The notes beneath the pieces were generated by a model. The model saw nothing but the letters and a program-made list of their open reading frames with translations, ran no database searches and was not told the DNA's origin. Position numbers and translations under genes: made by a program. A stretch of DNA of 13,468 nt from an uncultured Lachnospiraceae bacterium (GTDB taxonomy: Bacteria; Bacillota; Clostridia; Lachnospirales; Lachnospiraceae). Below, piece after piece: positions 7,168 to 13,468 of the stretch (position 1 is its first letter; the number at the start of each line of letters is the position of its first letter). The DNA is taken from NCBI GenBank assembly GCA_910585395.1, contig CAJUCK010000020.1, forward strand, positions 8,494 to 21,961, written 5' to 3'.

Positions 7168-7309
7168 CTATATTAAGAAAAACAATGATCACACTGCGGC
7201 TAACTATATCGCAAAAGATGAGTTGAAATAAATCTGCTCACTTTGCTCTGCCACGGAACAGCCCTGTTGTTATAACATATATGTTCCTATGGTATGAAAT
7301 ATCATGTTC
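7168..7309. other. Non-coding remainder of the convergent intergenic region
   Basis: No supported gene. It contains the end of a short open frame without a start codon (stop at 7229-7231, discussed as a finding) and a 12-bp palindrome AACATATATGTT at 7274-7285. The palindrome has no promoter next to it. Confidence 0.4.
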
Positions 7310-8083
7310 TCAAATCCTCTGGAAGAAGAAAGACTGCTTCCGCTGATAATTCAGCTCTTTATAATTCATAATCTGCTCTGTGCTTCCTATAAACAAAATT
7401 CCCTGATTAGCCAAAGCAGCATTGAATTTTTTATAAATTTCTTCCTTTGCCTCTTCTGTAAAATAAATCAGCACATTTCTGCACACAATTAAATGGCATC
7501 CTGTAGGATAAGGATCTTTTAAAAGATTATGCTCCTTAAATTCAACCTGACGCTTAATCTCATTGGAAATCTGATAGGAATTTCCAATCTTGGTAAAATA
7601 TTTCTTTTTAAACTCTGGAGGCACAGCTGCGATACTCTTCTCATTATAGAGTCCCATCCGAGCCTTGTCCAGAACCTGTTTATCAATATCTGTCGCAAAG
7701 ATTTTAATCTGATTCAGGGGGAGATGTTTGGATAATGCCATCACCAGGGAATATGGCTCATCTCCAGTGGAACATGCCGCGCTCCAGACTTTTAGGCTCT
7801 TTCCAAATTTTTTAATCAGCTCTGGAAATACCTCCTTGTCCAAAAGCGCCCATTGCTCAGGATTACGATAAAATTCTGATACATTGATTGTCAGAAAGTT
7901 AACAAATTGCTCAAACTTATCCTCGTCTTTCTTGATCAACGCCACATAATTTTTGTAACTGTCAATCTTGTTCTTGGAAATTAAGGTGTCAATCCTGCGC
8001 TTCATCTGCTTTTCTTTGTAAGAATTCAGATCTATTTTAGTTAATCCAAAAATATCTTTTTTGAACTCTTCATACCCATTCAT
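7310..8083 (-). CDS. cheR: CheR-type chemotaxis receptor glutamate methyltransferase
   Basis: CheR uses S-adenosylmethionine to methylate glutamates on chemoreceptors during sensory adaptation. The 257-residue protein has the small helical N-terminal CheR domain (about 1-60). The methyltransferase domain follows, with NVSEFYRNPEQW (67-78), the SAM-binding loop SAACSTGDEPYS (101-112), ATDID (130-134) and CRNVLIYF (201-208). It ends KQSFFFQRI, full length for the short CheR form with no TPR extension. The STGDEPYS loop differs slightly from the usual SxGEEPYS but keeps the acidic pair. Its start lies 10 bp after the rpsA stop, with an AGAGGA site directly at that stop codon, so it is translated with the ispH-rpsA message. 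No receptor, CheA, CheW or CheB gene is in the window, so its partner is unknown. Family secure, physiological role open. Confidence 0.92.
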   Translation of the reverse strand: MNGYEEFKKDIFGLTKIDLNSYKEKQMKRRIDTLISKNKIDSYKNYVALIKKDEDKFEQFVNFLTINVSEFYRNPEQWALLDKEVFPELIKKFGKSLKVWSAACSTGDEPYSLVMALSKHLPLNQIKIFATDIDKQVLDKARMGLYNEKSIAAVPPEFKKKYFTKIGNSYQISNEIKRQVEFKEHNLLKDPYPTGCHLIVCRNVLIYFTEEAKEEIYKKFNAALANQGILFIGSTEQIMNYKELNYQRKQSFFFQRI

Positions 8084-8093
8084 AGCAGTTCCT

Positions 8094-10025
8094 CTATTCT
8101 TCTACATTTTCCTCTTCTTCCTGTGTATCTTCTGCCTCTGACAGCAGTACCTTAATACTCAGGCTGATTTTCTTATCTTCTTCATTGAAATCAACAATTT
8201 TTGCTTCAATCTCCTGACCGATATTCAGAACATCAGACGGTTTCTCCACATGTTCTCTGGAAATCTGAGATACATGAAGCAATGCATCAACACCTGGCGC
8301 TAATTCCACAAACGCACCGAAATCTGTCATTCTTGCAACCACACCAGTTACAATATTTCCTACAGCATACTTCTCCGACGCGTCTTTCCATGGATTTTCA
8401 TCTTCAAATTTCATGCTCAGAGCAATCTTTCTCTCTTTGATATCTTTGATGAATACTTTTACAACATCACCGACTTTGAATACTTTTCTAGGATTTTCCA
8501 CTCTTCCCCAGGACATTTCAGAAATATGCAGCAGTCCGTCAGCACCGCCAAGATCAATAAACGCACCAAAATCTGTGATATTTTTAACTGTTCCCTCCAG
8601 AACATCACCGACTTTAATTCTCTCAAATAATGCCTTCTGAAGCTCTTCCTTCTTTGCAAGGAGAAGCTGCTTCCTGTCACCGATAATTCTTCTTCTGCGT
8701 GGATTAAACTCAGTGATCACAAATTCAATCTCCTGATCCTTATATTTGCCAAGATCCTTCTCGTATGTATCAGATACAAGGCTTGCAGGAATAAAGATTC
8801 TTGCCTCATCAATCACTACACTTAAACCGCCATCTAATACCTGTACCACTTTTGCATTTAAAACTTCCTGGGTGTTAAATGCTTCTTCCAGTCTCTTATT
8901 TCCCTTCTCAGCTGCAAGACGTTTGTAAGTCAGCATTACCTGTCCTTCACCGTCGTTTACTTTCAGAACTTTAGATTCCATGGTGTCACCCACAGATACT
9001 ACTGTAGTCAGGTCAACGTTTGGCTCGTTTGTATACTCATTCCGGGTAATGATTCCATCGGATTTGTAACCAATATTTAAGATGATCTCGTCTGGTTTCA
9101 CATCAATAACGGTACCTTCGACTACCTCTCCATTCCTTATTGTTTTAAATGATTCATCCAACATTTGTTCAAAACTCATTTCTGACATCTTTTTTTGAAC
9201 CTCCTCAATAATTTTGTTTGGGGTAGAAGCCCCTGCGGTAATACCTACGCTATTAATGGACTGTAATTTAGACAAATCCAAATCTCCCAGTGTCTGTATA
9301 TAGCAAGTATTTTCACATTCTTTTTTACATATTTCAAATAGCTTTTGCGTGTTGGAACTGTTCTTTCCACCGACCACAATCATGGCGTCTACTTTACCGG
9401 CAATCTCCTTTGCCTCTGCCTGACGTTCCTGAGTCGCATTGCAAATTGTATTTAAAACATTTATATCATAACCTTTTTTTTCAAGAATTTCAACTAATTC
9501 TTGAAATTTCTTGTAATTAAATGTCGTCTGCGACACAATACAGACCTTTTTTTCCTCTTTCAGTGCAAAATTTTCTGCTTCCTCAACTGTGGAAATTACA
9601 CTTGTTTCAGCCGTATCACTGCTCCATCCTTTAATCCCTTCTACCTCAGGATGATTTTCATTGCCTATAATTACCACATGGCAGTGACTGCTTTTCTCTT
9701 CCACAATCTTATGGATTTTCTGCACAAAAGGACAGGTTGCATCCACATAAGGGATCTCTTCCTGTCTCAGCAAGTCATATACGGCCTTCCCCACACCATG
9801 AGAACGAATAATAACTGTTCCGTCCCGGCAGTTTTTCAGTTCTTCTACTGTCTCCACCACACAGACGCCCTTCTTCTCCAGATCCTTAACCACTTCTTCA
9901 TTGTGTATGATTGGGCCATACGTATAAATTTTGCCTTTATTCTGCTGTGCCTGGGTATAAACAGTATCCACTGCACGCCTGACACCAAAACAGAAACCAG
10001 CGCTTTTTGCCAGAATTACTTCCAT
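8094..10025 (-). CDS. ispH-rpsA: Fused 4-hydroxy-3-methylbut-2-enyl diphosphate reductase and ribosomal protein S1
   Basis: Residues 1 to about 278 are IspH, the last enzyme of the MEP isoprenoid pathway, which makes IPP and DMAPP using a [4Fe-4S] cluster. Cluster cysteines are Cys12 (AGFCFG), Cys98 (DATCPF) and Cys195 (NTICNAT). Substrate residues His41, His76 (RSHGVGK), His125/Glu127 (NENHPEVEG), Ser223-Ser224-Asn225 and Ser267 are all present. Residues from about 280 are ribosomal protein S1 with four S1 RNA-binding repeats (about 299-368, 386-452, 472-540, 555-626) and an acidic tail. Repeats 3 and 4 show the classic TDFGAFxxL and LLHxSxxS. The fusion is known from many Clostridia. The start at 10025 (MEVILAKSAGFCFG) matches IspH N-termini and has GAGAGG about 11 nt upstream; an in-frame ATG 8 codons earlier lacks a binding site. 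An internal ATG at 9186-9188 probably also starts free S1. Confidence 0.95.
   Translation of the reverse strand: MEVILAKSAGFCFGVRRAVDTVYTQAQQNKGKIYTYGPIIHNEEVVKDLEKKGVCVVETVEELKNCRDGTVIIRSHGVGKAVYDLLRQEEIPYVDATCPFVQKIHKIVEEKSSHCHVVIIGNENHPEVEGIKGWSSDTAETSVISTVEEAENFALKEEKKVCIVSQTTFNYKKFQELVEILEKKGYDINVLNTICNATQERQAEAKEIAGKVDAMIVVGGKNSSNTQKLFEICKKECENTCYIQTLGDLDLSKLQSINSVGITAGASTPNKIIEEVQKKMSEMSFEQMLDESFKTIRNGEVVEGTVIDVKPDEIILNIGYKSDGIITRNEYTNEPNVDLTTVVSVGDTMESKVLKVNDGEGQVMLTYKRLAAEKGNKRLEEAFNTQEVLNAKVVQVLDGGLSVVIDEARIFIPASLVSDTYEKDLGKYKDQEIEFVITEFNPRRRRIIGDRKQLLLAKKEELQKALFERIKVGDVLEGTVKNITDFGAFIDLGGADGLLHISEMSWGRVENPRKVFKVGDVVKVFIKDIKERKIALSMKFEDENPWKDASEKYAVGNIVTGVVARMTDFGAFVELAPGVDALLHVSQISREHVEKPSDVLNIGQEIEAKIVDFNEEDKKISLSIKVLLSEAEDTQEEEENVEE
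9186..9206 (-). promoter_or_regulatory. Internal ribosome binding site and start codon for free ribosomal protein S1
   Basis: On the minus strand GAGGAGG (9200-9206) stands 11 nt before an in-frame ATG (9186-9188). This lies exactly where the IspH domain ends and the S1 part begins, with MSEMSFEQML, which resembles the N-terminus of stand-alone clostridial S1 proteins. Initiation here would give a 364-residue S1 (8094-9188). Confidence 0.6.
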
Positions 10026-10090
10026 ATAACATAATTTCCTCTCTGTCATTATCGGATGATTTGGTCTGTTTCACAACCCTAAAACTACAT

Positions 10091-10759
10091 TTAACTGCAA
10101 TTTTCCTTTACAAGTTCCAAAATCCTGCCCACAACTTCATCAATAGTCATAAAAGAACTGTCAATAAGCACAGCATCTTCTGCCTGCTTTAAGGGCGAAA
10201 TCTTGCGGTTCATATCCTGCTCATCCCTTTTGCGGATATCCTCACAAATCTGTTCCAGTTCACAGTTCTCTCCCTTTTCCTGTAACTCCAGAAATCTCCG
10301 TTTTCCTCTAGTTTCCACACTTGCGGTGAGATAAACTTTTACTTGTGCCTCTGGCAGTACGCAGGTGCCGATATCTCTTCCATCCATAATCAAGTCTGTG
10401 GTGGCTGCCATCTCTCTTTGAAGCTGGGTAAGTTTCTGCCTCACCTTGGCATAAGCACTTACTGTAGATGTGGCTTTTCCCACCTCTTCGGTACGGATAT
10501 AGCCATTTACATTTTCTCCATTTAAAAATACCTGCTGTTCGCCGTTTTCTGTAGAAAGGGTCACTGTAATATCCTCGCAGGCTGCACTGACGGATGCTTC
10601 ATCTTCAGGTGAAATACCCTTTCTCAAAAAATACAATGCCATAGCCCGGTACATAGCTCCTGTATCTACATAAATATAAGAGAGCTCCTCTGCCACCTGT
10701 TTTGCTATGGTACTCTTACCAGCCCCTGCCGGACCGTCAACTGCAATATTATATGCCAT
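10091..10759 (-). CDS. cmk: Cytidylate kinase
   Basis: Cmk phosphorylates CMP and dCMP with ATP in pyrimidine nucleotide recycling. The 222-residue product is the usual size. It shows the P-loop GPAGAGKST (9-17), the nucleotide monophosphate-binding DTGAMYRA (32-39), IMDGRDIGT (124-132), and the lid/arginine-rich segment RKRDEQDMNR (176-185) followed by SPLKQAEDAVLID. The chosen start is the ATG at 10757-10759, giving MAYNIAVDGPAGAG with GGAGGA 5 nt upstream; the frame is open for 27 more codons upstream, but that extension overlaps the flavoprotein gene and is not Cmk-like. It lies 65 bp before ispH-rpsA and 58 bp after the broken flavoprotein gene, all on one strand. The cmk-ispH-rpsA order is common in Firmicutes, so co-transcription is likely. 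Confidence 0.96.
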   Translation of the reverse strand: MAYNIAVDGPAGAGKSTIAKQVAEELSYIYVDTGAMYRAMALYFLRKGISPEDEASVSAACEDITVTLSTENGEQQVFLNGENVNGYIRTEEVGKATSTVSAYAKVRQKLTQLQREMAATTDLIMDGRDIGTCVLPEAQVKVYLTASVETRGKRRFLELQEKGENCELEQICEDIRKRDEQDMNRKISPLKQAEDAVLIDSSFMTIDEVVGRILELVKENCS

Positions 10760-10817
10760 ATTGTTCCTCCATTTTATGTTCTGCTTTTCTATAATCTGCC
10801 GCACAAAAGCTCTGCCT

Positions 10818-12021
10818 TTATCCGATACTTTCTCCTGCAAGATACCCGGTGGACCATGCGATCTGTAAGTTGAATCCTCCCGTCAGTGCGTCCAGATCCA
10901 GCACCTCCCCGGCAAAATATAAGCCCTGTACTTTTTTTGACTCCATGGTGGAAGGATTAACCTCTCTGACATCAACGCCGCCTCTGGTAATAATCGCCTC
11001 ATTAAAATCTCGAAATCCAGACAAAGTCAGGGGAAACTCTTTGATCAGGCGGACAAAAAAGCGCCGTTCTTCCTTTGTAACTTCATTCACTTTTTTATCT
11101 GGATCAATGCCGCTTAAAGAAATCACAACCGGTATCAGTTTTGCTGGAAACAGCTTCTGTACAGCATTTTTAAACTGGCGATTCTGATTATCTTTAAAAT
11201 CCCTTAACACACGCTTGTCCAGCTGTTCTTCTGAAAGCGCCGGCTTTAAATCAATAAAAAGCTGCAGCGGCATATCTTCCATATAATCATTGACTGCACT
11301 GCTGGCGCTGAGTATCAGCGGACCGCTGACGCCATAATGTGTAAATAACATTTCTCCAAATTCCTCATATATAAGCTTTTCGTTCTTACGTATACATATT
11401 TTTACATTCCTCAGAGACAATCCCTGAAGATCTTTCACCCATGGTTCCTGAACTTCTGCAGGCACCAGAGAAGGTCTTGGTTTCACCACTGTATGACCCA
11501 GCATCTCTGCAAATTTATATCCGTCTCCATCAGACCCAGTAGATACATAAGAACATCCTCCAGTGGCAAGTACAACCGCTTCTGCATTTATCACTGTACC
11601 ATCCAGCAGCCTGACCCCGAAAACTTTCTTCTCCTTCTCTAAAATCTCAGCTGCCTGGGCATAGAGCTTTATTGTAACCCCCGCCTTTTTCATCGCTCGC
11701 TGCAAGGTTTGTATCACATCTGATGAATGATCTGACTGAGGGAAAACACGCGCTCCCCGCTCTGTCTTAATATCAAGCCCATGGCTCTGAAAAAACTCCA
11801 TCACCCGCCAATTACTGAAACTGTAAAAGGCGCTGTACAAAAACTTTCTATTGCGAAGCACATTCTGAAACAGTTCTTCTGTGTCACAGGCATTGGTGAT
11901 ATTACACCTTCCTTTTCCAGTAATATAAAGTTTTTTTCAATACCTGGTTTCCTTTTTCGGCTGCCTGAACTGCCGCCATCATTCCAGCCGCACCGCCGCC
12001 GATAACAATCACTTTTTTCAT
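10818..12021 (-). pseudogene. Frameshifted HI0933/BaiN-family FAD-dependent oxidoreductase
   Basis: Two frames together encode a flavoprotein of the HI0933-like (BaiN/RdsA-annotated) family. The first starts at ATG 12019-12021 and reads MKKVIVIGGGAAGMMAA (Rossmann GGGAAG, residues 8-13), then AAEKGNQVL. It leaves frame at about 11931-11940 and stops after 39 codons at 11902-11904. The second frame picks up at KKLYITGKGRCNITN and runs intact to 10818, including RVFPQSDHSSDV, VVLATGG, the THYGVSGPLIL region and the C-terminal GLYFAGEVLDLDALTGGFNLQIAWSTG. Family members have roughly LLEKNEKLG between the two parts. Here that stretch is gone, so about 23-27 bp appear deleted beside an A7 tract. 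The start overlaps the rpiR-like stop codon (ATGA), implying coupled translation. Probably inactive; an assembly error is the alternative. The substrate of the intact protein is unknown, and a bile-acid role should not be assumed. Confidence 0.8.
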
Positions 12022-12950
12022 GTTCTATTCTCTTTCCGTTCCATTCCTGCATAACGCATTTCAATGGAATCGTCAATATAATCTATCTCATCTGTGCCGT
12101 ATATCTGATACTCTTCCCAGACCTGCTCCAATAATTCCAGGTTCTTTACTACCTTTTTCTGGCGTTTCATGCACAAAGCCATAATCAATGCATTGACGAC
12201 ACTCAAAGGCGCCACCAGTGAATCCACAATGGAAGACATATCACTGTGAGCAATGAGATTGCAGGAGGAATACAGATTCATAGGAGAATGTACACTGTCC
12301 GTCAAAGTAATCACTTTGGCTTTCCGGCTGTTGGCAAATTCCATTGCTTTTAACGCCCGCATGGAATACCTTGGAAAACTGATTCCGATTATCACATCTT
12401 CTTTATTGATATGCAGCATCTGTTCAAACAGCTCACTGGAACTAGTGGTATGCAGAAGCTGAACATCTTCCATCATCAAATTCAAATAAAAAGCAAGAAA
12501 TTCTGCAATAGGCGCACAGCTTCGAATCCCTACGACATAAATTTTTCTTGCCTTTAGAATGCTATCCACTGCAAGCTCAAATGTCTGCTCATCAATCGTT
12601 CCCAGCGTCTCCTGAATTCGGTCTGCGTCTGACTGAAGCACTGTTGCTAATATCTCTGACTGGGAAATTCTGCCGTAAACATCTTCCATCCGCTGTACGG
12701 AATTCAGCTTTCCACGTACCAATTCTGCCATCGCCTGCTGAAACTGAGGATATCCTTTATATCCTAAATGCATAGCAAACCGTACCACAGTCGATTCGCT
12801 GACACCCACCACTTCTCCCAATTTTGCCGCCGTAAGAAACACGGCTTTGTCATAATTATCAGTAATATAAGCGGCCAGAAGCTTTTGTCCCTTACTCAAC
12901 GCCGGATATCTCTCATTGATCCGGCTCATTAAATCATTTGTACTGCTCAT
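12018..12950 (-). CDS. MurR/RpiR-family transcriptional regulator
   Basis: This is a 310-residue DNA-binding regulator with a sugar-phosphate-sensing domain. The N-terminal helix-turn-helix region (about 18-78) includes LTAAKLGEVVGVSESTVVRF and HLGYKGYPQF, the signature of the RpiR type. The SIS domain (about 125-255) contains RKIYVVGIRSCAPIAEFLAFY, DVIIGISFPRYS and KVITLTDS. Such regulators respond to sugar phosphates, amino sugars or MurNAc-6-P; no matching sugar gene is next to it, so the effector is unknown. The start ATG (12948-12950) is 12 nt from a GGAAGGA site, longer than ideal. A three-codon reading frame sits between them. Its stop overlaps the flavoprotein start by four bases. It heads the minus-strand gene string down to cheR, but no clear promoter was seen upstream. 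Confidence 0.92.
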   Translation of the reverse strand: MSSTNDLMSRINERYPALSKGQKLLAAYITDNYDKAVFLTAAKLGEVVGVSESTVVRFAMHLGYKGYPQFQQAMAELVRGKLNSVQRMEDVYGRISQSEILATVLQSDADRIQETLGTIDEQTFELAVDSILKARKIYVVGIRSCAPIAEFLAFYLNLMMEDVQLLHTTSSSELFEQMLHINKEDVIIGISFPRYSMRALKAMEFANSRKAKVITLTDSVHSPMNLYSSCNLIAHSDMSSIVDSLVAPLSVVNALIMALCMKRQKKVVKNLELLEQVWEEYQIYGTDEIDYIDDSIEMRYAGMERKENRT

Positions 12951-12985
12951 GATTCCATAGATTCCTTCCTGCCTCAGTTATGCAG

Positions 12986-13017
12986 AAAAGATACTGTCCA
13001 AACGAACAGTATCTTTT
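12986..13017 (-). terminator. Terminator downstream of the carboxyltransferase gene
   Basis: AAAAGATACTGT (12986-12997) and ACAGTATCTTTT (13006-13017) form a perfect 12-bp inverted repeat with an 8-nt loop. On the minus strand the stem ends in TTTTC, 18 bp after the upstream gene's stop codon. It lies 35 bp before the rpiR-like start, separating the two transcription units. The symmetric A/T ends could also stop plus-strand transcripts. Confidence 0.75.
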
Positions 13018-13035
13018 ATCATTGAATGCATTATC

Positions 13036-13468
13036 TTAAACCGGATAAGCTCCGTTCTCAGTATCTGCAATCGATGCATCCACTTTTGTCTGCTGCGCCT
13101 CTCTGTACTTGAAAAATTCTGTAGCAACCTGTGGGAACAATGCATAGGAAAGTACGTCTTCGTCCTGCTGTTTCCACTGTTTCATTTCCGCTTCAATCTT
13201 ATCCAGTTCCGGCTCTAACAGATCTGCATAACGGCAGGTAATGGCATTTTTCTTATCTTCACCCAATACCTTGTCGATAACTTCCGGGTTAAAAGGCTTT
13301 ACAGTCTGCCCATATTTTCCAAGCAGCACATCCTTCGTCTCTTTGGTAGCAACTTTATAACGCTCTCCCATCAATACGTTAAATACAGCCTGCGTACCCA
13401 CAATCTGAGAAGACGGCGTAACCAGAGGCGGCTCGCCCAAATCTTTACGCACACGTGGAATTTCTTCC
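13036..13468 (-). CDS. Oxaloacetate decarboxylase alpha / pyruvate carboxylase-type carboxyltransferase, C-terminal part
   Basis: The frame is open to the window edge (the last visible upstream residues are EEIPRVRKDLGE), so the N-terminal catalytic barrel lies outside. The visible 144 residues match the conserved carboxylase domain that follows the HMGL-like barrel in OadA and pyruvate carboxylase (PYC_OADA type): DLGEPPLVTPSSQIVGTQAVFNVLMGERYK, TKETKDVLLGKYG, and a C-terminal helical part ending FPQVATEFFKYREAQQ. After this it stops with ENGAYPV. There is no biotin-carrier domain with an MKM motif, so biotin would be on a separate protein, as in many Clostridia whose carboxyltransferase subunit is about 450-480 residues. 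It probably exchanges CO2 between oxaloacetate or pyruvate and biotin. Whether it works as a Na+-pumping decarboxylase or a carboxylase cannot be decided here. Confidence 0.85.
   Translation of the reverse strand, partial: EEIPRVRKDLGEPPLVTPSSQIVGTQAVFNVLMGERYKVATKETKDVLLGKYGQTVKPFNPEVIDKVLGEDKKNAITCRYADLLEPELDKIEAEMKQWKQQDEDVLSYALFPQVATEFFKYREAQQTKVDASIADTENGAYPV

Noticed and set aside
7274..7285. Palindrome AACATATATGTT as an operator
   Set aside because: It lies downstream of both flanking convergent genes with no promoter nearby; a chance A/T palindrome is more likely.
10026..10049. Upstream ATG for the IspH-S1 gene
   Set aside because: It has no binding site, and IspH proteins begin at MEVILAKSAGFCFG, which is preceded by GAGAGG.
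10760..10840. N-terminal 27-residue extension of Cmk
   Set aside because: The conserved Cmk start and a GGAGGA site support the ATG at 10757-10759; the extension runs into the flavoprotein gene.
11801..12076. Minus-strand 91-codon open frame over the flavoprotein start
   Set aside because: Its translation is unlike any family; the real N-terminus of the flavoprotein is in another frame and begins at 12021.
1..13468. CRISPR array, IS element, tRNA or rRNA
   Set aside because: No regularly spaced repeats, transposase-like frame, or cloverleaf/rRNA-like segment was seen on either strand.

Overview
The window reads as a chromosomal segment of a low-to-moderate GC, Gram-positive anaerobe of class Clostridia, most likely family Lachnospiraceae (Blautia, Mediterraneibacter or Dorea-like). 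The grounds are a clostridial-order rnfCDGEAB operon, an IspH-ribosomal protein S1 fusion gene, strong AGGAGG-type ribosome binding sites and Firmicutes-like protein sequences. The genus cannot be fixed from the sequence alone. Almost everything lies on the minus strand; only one gene, a YprB-like nuclease, is on the plus strand. No tRNA, rRNA, IS element, prophage or CRISPR array was seen.

Layout, low to high coordinates. 1-450: the 3'-truncated start of a membrane protein of the putative ABC-transporter permease (CmpB-like) family, preceded by a terminator hairpin that ends the rnf operon. 540-5692: the complete six-gene Rnf complex (ferredoxin:NAD+ oxidoreductase, ion-translocating), transcribed rnfC-D-G-E-A-B from an extended -10 promoter near 5780. 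Two unusual gaps interrupt it: 172 bp with an operator-like dyad between rnfC and rnfD, and a perfect 13-bp-arm hairpin between rnfA and rnfB. 5693-5938: divergent promoter region. 5939-7039 (+): YprB-like DEDD exonuclease-fold protein. 7040-7309: convergent intergenic region with a long bidirectional terminator. 7310-12950: a compact minus-strand gene string, in transcription order rpiR-family regulator, HI0933/BaiN-type flavoprotein (frameshifted), cmk, ispH-rpsA fusion, cheR. 12986-13017: terminator of the next gene upstream. 13036-13468: C-terminal end of an oxaloacetate decarboxylase/pyruvate carboxylase-type carboxyltransferase subunit.

How the genes fit together: Rnf links reduced ferredoxin from fermentation to NADH and an ion gradient. 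The cmk-ispH/rpsA block supplies CMP/dCMP phosphorylation, isoprenoid precursors and a translation factor. CheR, a chemotaxis-receptor methyltransferase, is carried at the end of that housekeeping operon without any other chemotaxis gene in view.

The observations most worth following are: (1) a strong internal Shine-Dalgarno plus ATG exactly at the IspH/S1 junction, suggesting free S1 is also made; (2) a flavoprotein gene broken by an apparent deletion of about 23-27 bp next to an A7 tract, removing part of the FAD-binding fold; (3) the RNA/DNA structures inside the rnf operon; and (4) a four-cysteine tail on RnfE. No wholly new multi-gene system was found.
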